Made by a program: the position numbers and the translations under genes. From assembly GCA_964017125.1 (NCBI GenBank), contig OZ024902.1, positions 35,920,176 to 35,984,175 on the forward strand: DNA of 64,000 nt, in the 5' to 3' direction. The notes under the pieces are model-generated. The model worked only from the letters and a program-made list of their open reading frames with translations, was not told the origin of the DNA and made no database searches. The stretch is from Flabesymbios commensalis (lineage: Eukaryota; Annelida; Polychaeta; Terebellida; Flabelligeridae). Below are positions 33,766-46,091 of this stretch, piece by piece (position 1 is the stretch's first letter; each line of letters starts with the position of its first letter).

Positions 33766-34020
33766 CTATAGTAGCATTTCTTCAGGTATTGGAGCTCTTC
33801 TTCTGCAAGTTCTGGCATGTCTGGTGCCAGTGGTGGTCAAGCCATGGATATAGGCGATAATAAGTGAAACTAGAATTCTCTACAAAAAATCATATAAACG
33901 GAAGCATTTATTATTGTCCAGACGGCTTTAAAAGAAACCTTTTTGGTCACTTGACTCTACCTTGTTACACTACAGTAAATATAAAAATAATAAAGTAGAA
34001 TATCAAGTTATATTTCTAAG

Positions 34021-34050
34021 TTGTTTGTTTGTTTGTTTGTTTGTTTGTTT
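34021..34050. repeat. (GTTT)n microsatellite
   Basis: About seven uninterrupted GTTT units. Confidence 0.9.
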
Positions 34051-34429
34051 AGGTTAGCTAGCCCGCATGCAGGCTGCCCGGGCCTTCCGATAATTATCGA
34101 TCGATCACAATCCCGCCTTTAGTCCAGTTGCTTTTTACTCGGAGCTGTGTATCACTAAGCCGGTGGGCCACTTCAAGAGCCGAATTCAGTGCTCACAGAC
34201 TTCCTTTGTACATCCACGGCAGCTAAAGCAACCATAGAACCCAATGGTGATCATGTGCATAGATGACGAGACTTTCCGCTTAAGACACCTTCTCATATAC
34301 ACAGGTTCCACACTGGAGAACTGGCGGAAGGATCAGCCCAACAGTCCACAGGTCCGTCTCAGGTGGCAGTCAGGCAGTTAGGCAGTCGAACTTCATCATA
34401 AGCAAAACGGCATGGGGATGAATGAATAG

Positions 34430-36780
34430 GAACCAACAAGTGTCTGCCAGAATAGTTTTACCATAGCGGTATGACAAGGCTTGAAGGAAATCACCATGCA
34501 TACATCTCAAGACCGGCCATGATGAAGAAAACGGAAATCAACAAGTGTCTGCCAGAATAGATTCACCATAGCGGTATGACAAGCTTAAATTGATTCCCGC
34601 GCTTACATCCCAGAGAAACTCTAAAGACCCACTGCCCTCCCTATGAAACTTCTACAACCCGCTAGAGGAAATCAACAAGTGTCTGCCAGAATAGATTCAC
34701 CATAGCGGTATGACAAGCTTAGATTGATTCCCGCGCATACACCCCTGTGAAACTACTTAGGCCCACTGCCCTCCCTGTGGAACTTCTACGACCCGTTGCC
34801 TTCCCTGCAAGACAACTAAGACCCGCTGCCCTCCCTGGGAATTTCTACGATTCGCTATCCTTACAGTGAAACTACTGAGGCCCGCTGCTCTCCCTGAGAA
34901 ACTACTAAGACCCGCTGCCCTCCCTGAGAAACTATTAAGAACCGCTGCCTTTCTTTTGAAGCTCCGAGGGCCCGCTGCCCTTCTTGTGAAACTACTAAGA
35001 CCCACATCCCTCCCTGAGGAGCTTCAACTACCCGCTGCCCTTCCTATGAAACTATTAAGATCAGCTGCCCTCCCTATGAAACTTCTACGAACCGCAGACG
35101 GAAATCAACAAGTGTCTGCCAGAATAGATTCACCATAGCAGTATGACAAGCTTAGATTGACTCCCGCGCATACATCCCAGAGAAACTGTTAAGACCCACA
35201 GCCCTTCCTATGAAGCTTCTACACCCCGCTAACGGAAATCAACAAGTGTCTGCCAGAATAGATTCACCATAGCGGTATGACAAGCTTAGATTGATTCCCG
35301 CGCATACACCCCTGTGAAACTACTTAGGCCCACTGCCCTCCCTGTGGAACTTCTACGACCCGCTGCCTTCCCTGCAAGACAACTAAGACCCACTGCCCTC
35401 CCTGGGAATTTATACGATCCGCTATCAATCCAGTGAAACTACTAAGGCCCGCTGCTCTCCCTGAGAAATTACTAAGACCCGCTGCCCTCCCTGTGAAACT
35501 ACTAAAAACCGCTGCCCTTCTTTTGGAGCTTCAACAACCCGCTGCCCTTCTTGTGTAACTACTAAGACCCACTACCCTCCCTAAGGAGCTTCAACTACCC
35601 ACTGCCCTTCCTGTGAAACTATTAAGACCTGCTGCCCTCCCTATGAAACTTCTACGACCCGTAAACGGAAATAAACAAGTGTCTGCCAGAATAGATTCAC
35701 CATATCGGTATGACAAGCTTAGATTGATTCCCGCGCATACATCCCAGAGAAACTGTTAAGCCCCACAGCCCTTCCTATGAAGCTTCTACAACCCGCTCAC
35801 GGAAATCAACAAGTGTCTGCCAGAATAGATTCACCATAGCGGTATGACAAGCTTAGATTGATTCCCGCGCATACACCCCTGTGAAACTACTTAGGCCCAC
35901 TGCCCTCCCTGTGGAACTTCTACGACCCGCTGCCTTCCCTGCAAGACAACCAAGACCCACTGCCCTCCCTGGGAATTTCTACGATCCGCTATCAATCCAG
36001 TGAAACTTCTAAGGCCCGCTGCTCTCCCTGAGAAATTACTAAGACCCGCTGCCCTCCCTGTGAAACTACTAAAAACCGCTGCCCTTCTTTTGGAGCTTCA
36101 ACGACCCGCTGCCCTTCTTGTGTAACTACTAAGACCCACTACCCTCCCTAAGGAGCTTCAACAACCCACTGCCCTTCCTGTGAAACTATTAAGACCCGCT
36201 GCCCTCCCTATGAAACTTCTACGACCCGTAAACGGAAATAAACAAGTGTCTGCCAGAATAGATTCACCATATCGGTATGACAAGCTTAGATTGATTCCCG
36301 CGCATACATCCCAGAGAAACTGTTAAGCCCCACAGCCCTTCCTATGAAGCTTCTACAACCCGCTCACGGAAATCAACAAGTGTCTGCCAGAATAGATTCA
36401 CCATAGCGGTATGACAAGCTTAGATTGATTCCCGCGCATACACCCCTGTGAAACTACTTAGGCCCACTGCCCTCCCTGTGGAACTTCTACGACCCGCTGC
36501 CTTCCCTGCAAGACAACCAAGACCCACTGCCCTCCCTGGGAATTTCTACGATCCGCTATCAATCCAGTGAAACTTCTAAGGCCCGCTGCTCTCCCTGAGA
36601 AATTACTAAGACCCGCTGCCCTCCCTGTGAAACTACTAAAAACCGCTGCCCTTCTTTTGGAGCTTCAACGACCCGCTGCCCTTCTTGTGTAACTACTAAG
36701 ACCCACTACCCTCCCTAAGGAGCTTCAACTACCCACTGCCCTTCCTGTGAAACTATTAAGACCCGCTGCCCTCCCTATGA
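34430..36780. repeat. Higher-order satellite, 567-bp unit made of 30-bp monomers
   Basis: The phrase AATCAACAAGTGTCTGCCAG (or AATAAACAAG) recurs at 34,535, 34,674, 35,103, 35,236, 35,670, 35,804, 36,237 and 36,371. It alternates gaps of about 134 and 433 bp; same-type phrases are 567-568 bp apart. Each unit holds about fourteen 30-bp monomers near GAAACTACTAAGACCCGCTG then CCCTCCCTGT, plus a spacer GATTCACCATAGCGGTATGA, CAAGCTTAGATTGATTCCCG. Adjacent units differ at only a few sites, so amplification is recent. Because the monomer is ten codons long, one frame reads as a decapeptide repeat (KLLRPAALPE). I do not regard that as a gene. The array stops at 36,780 where an inverted-repeat element starts. 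Confidence 0.9.
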
Positions 36781-38582
36781 CAGTCAACTCATCCCCTCTA
36801 CCAACTCATCCCCCATACCAACTCAACCCCAGTTCACAACTGGGTAGACCAACTCATCCCCAGCCCTCCAACAGCTATAACCAACTCATCCCCCCGGCCG
36901 TCATTACTTTACCAACTCATCCCCAGCCATCGGCCAAGTGTTACCAACTCATCCCCAACTCATGACTATATTGTAGGCTATCTGAACTGTTTTAAAGTTA
37001 GGCATACGGGCAGTCAGCGATTACTCATACTTTGGGAGTGTAATAAAACACATTTATTATTAGAAGCAATATATTTTATTCAAAAAAACATATTATAACA
37101 TGTAGACATAATAACATGTAATTAAACATAGCAGGTCGCATGGCTGCAAAACATGAAATATACATAATATAAAACATATAATTCATTTAAAAACATTTAG
37201 ACATAAGCCTATTAACATTAAATTAAAAATAGTAGGTCACATGATTATATATGAAATATACATAAAGATACATAATATATATAAAACATTAAAAAGTCTT
37301 GTGTGAGCAGTTTACAGTGTGGGGGCATTCAGGTGAGCACATGATCTTAACAAGGAATTCGAGGTCTTCTTGTAACATTATGGTCCGTATTCAATGACAA
37401 TATTGAAAAATATCCAGGGGTCTAACTGTGAACTAACAGCTGCTGGAGCCGTGAAATGTCACCTCAGGTGTTGTGATGAGGATTCTTGTGCTAATTCAGA
37501 CATGTCAGCGAGAGCCGCTCGTGAAATGTCAACGGCTTTGATGAGTTGTGAGTCTTTGATTAATCCGCTCCACTAATACTCGCTGAATGTCAACGAAAAT
37601 CTAATGCGTTCAAGGGGTCAGATACGAATGCAATTTTAGAATTTTAAAGCAAATAAACAAGTGACATAGGCCTACCCGGTATATATCTGATAATAATTAA
37701 CAAATAAGCAGTATATGTCATATCACTCTGTCGAGTTGTCACCCTTCACAAATGTTGATGACGAACAATAAATAATACAATCACAAATATATTTAATTAT
37801 ATTTACGAGTACCAGAAAGAAAAAGGTAACTATATATCAGTAGGCCTAAAGGTATATTTATTTGTGGAAGTAATAAGTGATAATCCCTGAAAACGCTGAA
37901 TTGTGAAAGCCGCCGATATCACATTTACGGGAAACAGAAAAAATAGTTATTATCAGTTAGAGTACCGGTATATCTCTTAGAATATCGGATGTTTGATATT
38001 ATAAGTAACCATAGTCTTCAAGAAATATAAAATGTTTGTATAAGTGATAATCCCTGAAAACGCTGACTTGTGAAAGCCGTGAGTGTTCGCATGAATGTGT
38101 TATATGCGTCACCTGGTATCAGCGCGGATATTTTTTTAGCGCTGTTCACAAATCAAAGGAGGTGTGATGGTAGGGTCACTGTTAAAGGGATTTTGGAATT
38201 TAGTACTGGCAATTGTTCTCATAATCACAGTTTATAAAACACTATACTATAGCGGGAGCAGTCTGTGAATTACAATTGGGTATAACTGTGGATCAAACGG
38301 TAAGATAACTAAAACTTAAATGGTTGACTATAAAAATATATATCAAGAAGTATTAACTAAGATAATCAAATATCATTATAAAGACAAGTTAATACCAACG
38401 CATTTCCAAAGCTTAACGTGCAACGCACATGACCAACTCATCCCCAGCCCTCAACAGCTATAACCAACTCATCCCCAGCCCGCCAACAGCTATAACCAAC
38501 TCATCCCCAGCCCGTCAACACCTATACCAACTCATCCCCTGATATACCGGGGGATGAGTTGGTATAGGGGATGAGTTGATTG
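36781..38582. mobile_element. 1.8-kb inverted-repeat element with minisatellite-filled ends
   Basis: The left end CAGTCAACTCATCCCCTCTA then CCAACTCATCCCCC is mirrored at the right end, which on the minus strand reads CAATCAACTCATCCCCTATA then CCAACTCATCCCCC. Next to each terminus lie several copies of ACCAACTCATCCCCAGCCC with AACAGCTAT spacers, in the same orientation at both ends (36,800-36,965 and 38,428-38,540). The AT-rich interior has two internal direct duplications, one around GTGATAATCCCTGAAAACGC (37,880 and 38,045). No transposase frame is visible. I see no target-site duplication, possibly because the left side is satellite. Confidence 0.65.
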
Positions 38583-40389
38583 CACACCTCTAATCTCACT
38601 TTATCATACTGAAAACAAACGAGCTCTTATGAATAGCTCATTGTGGGTCAGAGTGCTCGTATCCTCCCTATATATGGTAAAGAGGGAGACATACGAGGAA
38701 ACTTGCCAAACTTAACGAGTTTTTTTTTATGTTATCGTAAGCGGCAGGCAAAGGTCACAAGAATTAATAAGAGATTGTTTGTTTTTTTTTTGGGGGGGGG
38801 GGGATGTTAAAACAGGGGAAATCACCTATATAATGCCTATTGCGAGTCTTGTAGGGGGGTTTCTCGTGAAATTATTTCTGAATTTTTTTTACATTCACAC
38901 TCTACTTTATTACAAACATAACAAATTTGAACATCACTGTCAGATAGGCCTATCTATACGCGCATAAATTCATTTTTTACCCATCAGAGTAGCCTAAATT
39001 GTTGATCAGTTAGGCCTATGCCTCGAATCTCGAGTCTAATCTTGATCTTCGTCTGAGCGAAGGTTAATAATAAAACATCGTTTAATCCATAATTCTCCTT
39101 TCTTTAATTTATTGTATCATCCGTCACCTTTAGCCAACCATCTGTGTCGGTGTCCGCCGTGTTGCCGTCAATTCTAGAAATGGAACGATAAAGAGCGCAT
39201 TGCTTTAGAAGCACTCACTTTTTGCACTGATATGATATAGAGATTATTGCTTTAATGCCACAATAAAACCATTTTTCTCCAGTCACAGACATTTGCCAGT
39301 GTTATAGCAGAACCCACCCCCTCTCAGTCTCTCTTCCACTCCTTGCCTTTTAATGCTAAGCCTTTTAAAACATAATACAGTTTTTCATAAAATTGTTTAA
39401 GTGTGTAGGTAGAGACGATGGATTGATGAAAATAAATGATTATGTGGAAAAATACCAATGTAGGCCACAGCCAAATATTTGTTGTGGTATGATGGATAAC
39501 CTAAGCTGATAGGGGTGCCGAAAAAAATGACGATTGACAGCTCTGTATCTACTCTGATTGGTTCTGCCATGATAGTGTTCTTTGTTCGACTTCATTTTTT
39601 ATTTATTGCAAAAAAAAAGAAAATATATAATAATCAAGTTTTATAATACACACGCATGGCTGATCCCCATCTTTGAAGTTCGGCCATTAATTGGAATAAT
39701 AATTACAAATTATTGAATCGGAAAGCGTGAATTCGAAGTATAATGCTGCGTTATTATAAAATCACACTTAGGCCTATAAAACCTCCCTTTTCTCAATCGG
39801 TATTTCCATAATATTTTTACGATATTGGCCCAGCTGCTTATAATAGCACGAATCGTTACTACACGAGTCGGATATAACACGATGCAAAAATGGATCCTGA
39901 ATTTTGCACCATATTTTTTAAACATTTTTCCGTGAAAATTGTGTTACGAATATTTCAACATTCTAGTGGGCAGGAAATTTAATCAAGCGCTGGTCGGCCT
40001 AAGCCTAGTCTACGGCTAATGTTAATCGTGCTATAAATAGCTTGGCACTCAAGCAACGTCGCCGGCACGTGGTAATCAAGCTTAGAACAACAGTATCTGA
40101 TTCCGTATCTGAGAACGAATTCAATTTAAATATTAGGGCATATAACACGAATCTTGTGATAGAACAATAGAAAACGAATATGACGTGCATGATTTTATCT
40201 CAGAAATGCAACCAAGTTCATGCAGCGTGTTTAAATCGTGTAATAAAATATTGTAGCACGAGTAATACATTTTTTTAAATGTTTTTAAATGGGTAATAAG
40301 GCATCATGGCGCGAGTTTGGTGTTTTTTTAAGTCGTGTAATAAAGAAATATAGCACGAGTGTGGTGTTATTGGGCATATGAATTAAATG
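38583..40389. other. No gene recognised
   Basis: AT-rich. A T/G run lies at about 38,780-38,803. At 39,700-40,380 several CACGA(A/G)T boxes in both orientations (ATAGCACGAGT, TAACACGAATC, GTGTAATAAA) suggest an eroded inverted-repeat element whose ends I cannot fix. Confidence 0.35.
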
Positions 40390-41780
40390 ATGAGTGCCAG
40401 TCGGCCATTTTCAATTTCATTAAGCCAAAAATTCTCAGGATGCATCCTCTCGTGAAAACTCACACTTCGTCTTACAGTAATGGTCTAGCCATCTAGCACG
40501 AATTACCCGCTATCTAGAGTGAACGACAGCCCTCTCACTCAGCTCAAGGACTGAATAGTTTGGAGCCTCCTGTGGATGATGGCAGCTTGTCAACTCGAGG
40601 TGTTGGCAGGTTGCCAGGTTCACTCAGCGACTAGCTCTGGCGGGATCTGAAAAATGCTGAAACTCCCTACATGGTTTTGGTAGAAGGGGAATTCCCCTGA
40701 TATGGTTTTTTACCACAGCATTATTATCCAAGCCAGAGACAAGGTTAGCAGTGTCTACACATGGACAGATGACACTGCTGAAGGAGTGTACCTGTTATCA
40801 GGCACGGGCTATAAGGCCTATCGTGGTAAATAATGGCCAATTGTCTGCCATTTGTCTGCTAGTTCAATATTTTCAAGGCACATTCTCCCCTTAAATATCA
40901 CATTTGGTTTTATAATAGGCCTATGGTCTAGTTTACCAAACATCGGTTTTGTGAAAGTAAATAATTGCCAATAGGCAGCCATTTTGCATTTCATCAAGTC
41001 TTAATTTTTCGGGATGCATCTTCTCTCTAATCCTCACACTTTGTTTTATAGCAATGGTTTAGCTATCTAGCAGGGCTTCCCTGATGTCAAGCCTATTAAT
41101 GTAAATGATGGCTGATTTTCAAAATGTTCAGGGTGTTCAGTCACTTGAAACAACACATTTTTATATGGAGGGTCTAGCAATCTGGCACAGAATATCGAAA
41201 TTTATATCTGGCATGTGAAACTAAATAATGGCCGATAGGAAGCCATTTCAAATTTGATTACGTCAAATTTTTCAGGGGGCATCCTCTCCTGAAACCACAC
41301 ATTTTGTTTTATAGTAATGGTCTAGCTATCTTGAGTGGTTGTCATGATATTCCGCAAAATAATCGTCAATGTAGGCCTACAGAAAACTAGAAAAGCACAA
41401 CTAGTGACGATAGATATCATGTATGTGCAATATGACTGTAATCGGCCCAGTAGTTTCCGAGATCTGCTCCGAAAACAAAGTGTGTGTCAAAACGTCTAAA
41501 TAGGTTATAGTACTGAATTAAAAGTATCCGGTAGGTCAAAGTTTATATACCCAAAAGGAACAACTATCTAGACCCTATAGAGGTGATGTGTGTAAAATCT
41601 GAAGACAATCGGACAAGTAGATCCAGAGATAAGCTTCACAAAAGAAATGTTCAGATACAGCCCAACAGTATAACACCATTAAATCTTTTCTGTGACCTTC
41701 TGTATTGAAATCAGATAAAAAAAAATTTCAACATTTCCATTATCTACCTCGAAGTGACCCACATACCAAAAATAACTAGA
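40390..41780. repeat. Second, more diverged copy of the 145-bp satellite plus tail
   Basis: Units with CAGCCATTTT, CATCCTCTCCTGAAACC and CACATTTTGTTTTATAGTAA occur at about 40.43, 40.98 and 41.23-41.33 kb, interrupted by unrelated sequence at 40,520-40,800. From 41,370 the single-copy tail matches 18.9-19.34 kb: GTGCAATATGACTGTAATCG, GTGTCAAAACGTCTAAA, GACCCACATACCAAAAAT. Confidence 0.65.
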
Positions 41781-42399
41781 AAGTGTTGTTAGCAGCAGCC
41801 CTCCATTATCGCCAGTCGGCCATTTCAAATTTAATATAGATCAGCAAATTTTCTCAAGGTTTCTTCTTTATTACTGCTTTAGCTATTATGCAACATTTAC
41901 GAGATAAGGTCTCACCACACAAATTCATTCGCGCATATCATTATAAAGTTTAAGAATAAGAAAGTTAGTTTCTTTTTAAAAATTGTGGCTCTTTGCAGCA
42001 GCTCCTGTGGTGATTATTACGTAAATATCATTTTGATACCAATTTAAATCGATTCTGTGATGTTTTGTTGTGGCAAAAGCATCGAAAATATAAAAGATAG
42101 ATCTAACAGGAAGTCCTTGCGCTGGCTGTAACAAGGCTCTTCTAAAAAACGAGGTCGATTTTTTTCTAGGTCGCCCGGGGGAGAGTGGGACAAGAGCTTA
42201 TTCTAGGCTAAAATAGCAGGAAAGCAAGCAGATTCACATACCTTTTTTATTTTATATTTTGAAAGAGAACAGCAGGATGGTTAAAATAATATATAGGGTT
42301 ATTTACATTTCCCCATTTTAGGAGTGCTGGGAGGCCTGAGCGTATGGGTCATAATACATGTAAGTCTATGGGACGGGTATTATGTGTGGTGAGACGATA

Positions 42400-43790
42400 A
42401 TGAGAAAAAACAATTAAAAATGACCGTCAGTCGGCCATCTTGAATTTAATTTCTGTAAATTTGATCATGGGTTATCCTTGTGCGAGTCCTTTTTTTCTTT
42501 TTCCTTTTGTTCTATATGCATGGTCCAGCTATTTTTCTTTGATTTTTGAGTTGCGTAAATATTACAAAATTACTCAAATTCAAAATGGCCGCTAGACAGC
42601 TATTTTAAAATTGTTTGTTCTCAAAAGTTAATCAGGTCATTGACTGACATTGCTGTCCATATTTGCATATAAAAAGAACATCTGCTGGAAACCTTTTCCT
42701 GAAATGTGCTAACAAATATTTCCTTGTTAGTGGCCCTAGTAATTAAAGGGTTGATAATATGGGAATCAAAATGTCACCAAAAATCCCCCGGTGCTATCTG
42801 ATGGCTATGTGAAGTTTGGGGAAGCAGAAGTTCATAGGTCAGCTATCATGCACGATTTCCGAAATAATAAGAAAATAAATTAAAATGGCCAACTGGCGGC
42901 CATTTTGGATTTTATAGCTGCGAAATTTGTCATGGGTTATCCTTGTGTGAAACATTACATTTTGTTTTATATTCATGGTCCAGCTATTTTGCATTTTTTT
43001 TAGTTAAGTAGGCCTAAATATCACAAAATTATTAAAATTCAAAATGGCCACTAAACGGCCATTTTTAAATTGTTTGCTCAAAAAAGTTAATCAGGTCATT
43101 GGCTGACATAGCTGAACATATTTTCCAAATTACAAGAAAATCTAATGGAAACGTTTTCCTGAAACGCGCTAACGAGCTTTTCTTCGTTAGTGGCCATAGT
43201 AATTGAAGGGTTGATGATATTGATAATATGGTAATCCAAACGTCACCAAAAATTACCTAGTGTTATTTGATGGCTATGTGAAGTAAGAGGAAGCAGAAGT
43301 TCATAGATCAGCTATCATGCAAGATTTCCGAGATAATGAGAAAACAAATTTTAAATGGCCGACTGACGGCCATTTTGGACTTTATAACTGCGAAATTTGT
43401 CATAGGTTATTATTGTGTGAGACGTTACATTTTGTTTTATATTTATCGTCCAGCTATTTTGCTTTTTTTTGAGTTAAGTAAATATCACAAAATTATTAAA
43501 ATTCAAAATGGTCACTTAACGGCCATTGCAAAATTGTTCGTTCCCAAAAGTTAATCAGATCATTGGCTGACATAGCTGAACATATTTGCCAAATTAAAAA
43601 AATGATCTGATGGAAACTTTTTCATGAAACGCGCTAACGAGTTTTTCATCGTCAGTGGCCATAGTAATTAAAGGGTTGATGATATGGGGATCAAATGTCA
43701 CCAAAACAATTCCCCAGTGGTATGTGATGGCTATGTGAAGTATAAGGAAGCAGAAGTTGATAGATTAGTAGCTATCTTGAAAACAAATAA
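42400..43790. repeat. Tandem repeat, about 460-bp unit, three copies
   Basis: GCAGAAGTTCATAG or its variant recurs at 42,824, 43,293 and 43,750. Each unit holds two GGCCATTTT boxes (CGGCGGCCATTTTGGA type, and AAAATGGCCACTAAACGGCC), GTTAATCAGGTCATTGGCTG, GAAACGCGCTAACGAG, CGTTAGTGGCCATAGTAATT and GATGGCTATGTGAAG. Reverse-oriented relatives lie at 8.6-9.06 kb. Confidence 0.75.
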
Positions 43791-45304
43791 CTGCGGCGGC
43801 GTACTGTGTGGAATACAGTAAGCAGCCCGCCTTGGCGAGGGCTGCTTAAATTCCCAATAACTTTATAGATTTTATTTGACCATGCACTAATAAGGTTATT
43901 TATATATTGATGGAATTGCTCTTTACATTCTGTGCAGTAAATGAGAAAAAAATTAAAAGGTGTGGATGAAAATAGCTTAAAATTTTCCACAACGTAACTT
44001 TGCAGCTTTTGGGGGTTGAATTTGATTTCAACGTATAGTTTTTCACAACTTCGTTTTAAAGACGATAATAATATCTTGGCGCCAACATTGACATAATTTG
44101 CCATAACTTTTGCCGTTGCAGAAAATGTCATGACTGAGAATGCTATTACAGCATTCTGACCTCAGAGAGTATATCTCTGACGCCACACGCTCATATCGTT
44201 GTATGCACGCATGGGATTGACCAGATTTATCAGGGGCATCTTGCACCAGTGGGTGGTACGACGTAGAGCGGCAGTTTTGGTGCCTGGATTTTGTACGTCT
44301 GTGGTTGTGTGAAAATTTGGGTTGCACCATATTAAACGTAGGCCTACGTTCAACGTCTGAACGCCCCAATAAAATATACTTGAGTTAAATAATATGGATT
44401 CGATCATTAGAAGCTGTGAGTCAAAGTTACAGGGTCCGACACTCTTTCGCAGCAATTGAAAACGAAAAAAATGAGAGGCCTAAAGTCCTACAGCAACCCC
44501 CCCCCCCCCCCTGCTATCAATTAGAGTTTTAAGTTTTTGTGTTCACAAAAATTATGAAGTCGATCAGTGGAGGTCATTTTGAATTTCACTAAAAACTTGA
44601 AAAAAATCTCCATGTTGTTGGGAATTTGATCGTAAAATTTCAATAATTGCTAATTTTAGGTTTTTGGGTTTTTGCGCAACAGAAAAATATGGGGATGATC
44701 TGTGGCGGTCGTTTTTAATTTTGGTAGCATTTAAAACACTCATTTGCACATATCTGTGTTGTTAGGAATGCGATTTAATTTTTATTTTTGCCTACTAGTT
44801 TCTGAGTTTTTACAACCACAAAAAGCGCGTCGGACGCGTAACGGATCCCGACGTGACCTGTACTAAGTGGAAATTAGAATTAATTTAAAGTTAGCTATAC
44901 TTATTTGTTGCTAGGGCCTTATAATATCTCTAAATCATTTTTTGCTCCCGTGATCTGTTGAAAGATTTCACAATATTTTAAGATATTTTTTGTTTTGATT
45001 GTATGAAAAATCCCGCACTGAAATGTTCAATTATGATTAGAAAGAATGAGATCAGGCTCACAAAAGGTTAGACCTAATAATAAAATTATGGATGATGAAT
45101 AATTATTTATGGATGATCTGTTTCCTTGTTATATGGTGGTGTCCGATTTCATTTATCTCTTATGTATAATATAAATCCCCACATTTGTTGGATCATCACT
45201 GCTGCATGTGTATAAAAGTGGCCTAAAACCCATTCATTTATACAATTTAAAACACTAATTCGGGAATAATTTGGCGAGTTCATTAAAAAATTCTAATAGA
45301 GAAG

Positions 45305-45405
45305 AAGTCTATGCGACACTTTGACCCAATGTTGTCTCACCGTCTACGACGCTAACCCAATATTAGCACAACATTGGTTAAAATAGTGTGCTCCTTGGGT
45401 TATCG
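45305..45405. mobile_element. Short palindromic MITE
   Basis: GACACTTTGACCCAATGTTG, CTCACCGTCTACGACGCTAA and AGCACAACATTGG give the family's left half, core and right half; the outermost ends are eroded. Confidence 0.5.
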
Positions 45406-45449
45406 TTATTGCTAGTATAGGCTGTATACTGATGCTACATAGTGTTTTA

Positions 45450-45760
45450 GGGACGCACTATTTGATATCTGGGGGGGGGGGGGGGGATGTGCTAGAGTTT
45501 TTGTTGCTTGCAAACGTCCGACAATTTTTTTTTTATGTTTCGTTGTAGAATTTTTTTGTCATATGCTTTTCGTATTATGTACGTTACCATTTGGTGTTTT
45601 TTTCTGGTCAACATATTTTTCATCAATTTCGACAACAAACTTTTTTTTTCTGCCCACATTTTCAACAAACTTTTTTTTTCTGACTTTTGTGGCGACAAAC
45701 TATTTTTTTTAATTTTAATCTAGCCCCCCCCCCCCCCCCAGATATCAAATGGTGCGTCCC
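45450..45760. mobile_element. PIF/Harbinger-like MITE with poly-G terminal inverted repeats
   Basis: The left end GGGACGCACTATTTGATATC is followed by TGG and a run of about 15 G. The right end mirrors it: a run of about 16 C, then AGATATCAAATGGTGCGTCCC broken by one mismatch. TTA flanks both sides (TTTTA before, TTATG after), which fits the 3-bp target duplication known for PIF/Harbinger. The interior is made of T-rich repeats of CAACAAACTTTTTTTTTCTG. Confidence 0.7.
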
Positions 45761-46091
45761 TTATGCAAGGTCAGGTTGTGTTCGTATACAAAATGTGAGC
45801 TTTAAAATACGACAAGATGCGCTGTACATCATTATCAGATTATATGACAGGGGGTTTCCCTAGAATTATCATCTTAACCACGGACGTACAGTCAACGTCA
45901 ATACATTTTGGGGATACCTGTGAGACGCTTGGGCCACTGCCTTAGCTGCAAGCGAAGTCTCTCCCACGCACTGTCGAGCAACCGTTGTACAGACGTCTGA
46001 GCTAGAGACGTCAGAGGTAGCCCACGCCGGCGTGATTTTGACGCCTCAACTGGTGCAATAGGCCCCAGAAGTTTCAAGTTTTGAATAAACA

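Larger units (their letters stand above)
44231..46068. mobile_element. Inverted-repeat element A (CnGGGGC...TTGCACCAGT ends) with nested insertions
   Basis: The left end CAGGGGCATCTTGCACCAGT and the right end, read in reverse as CTGGGGCCTATTGCACCAGT, are inverted repeats. The left 240 bp match the left part of element B next door (GGTGGTACGACGTAGAGCGG, TTGGTGCCTGGATTTT). The interior carries a palindromic MITE (45.3 kb) and a poly-G MITE (45.45-45.76 kb), both probably later insertions. No transposase frame was recognised. The pairing of these two ends into one element is inference. Confidence 0.45.

Noticed and set aside
34866-35138. Plus-strand frame of 90 codons with a decapeptide repeat (KLLRPAALPE)
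   Set aside because: It is a translation of the 30-bp satellite monomer; the frame breaks at the spacers and in the next 567-bp units, and no splice signals or non-repetitive coding sequence flank it.
34430-36780. CRISPR array
   Set aside because: Repeats are contiguous 30-bp monomers in an eukaryotic satellite, with no unique spacers of constant length and no cas genes.
43772-44369. Minus-strand frames of 119 and 108 codons
   Set aside because: They run across the end of the 460-bp tandem repeat into inverted-repeat element A, overlap each other in different frames, and show no known domain.
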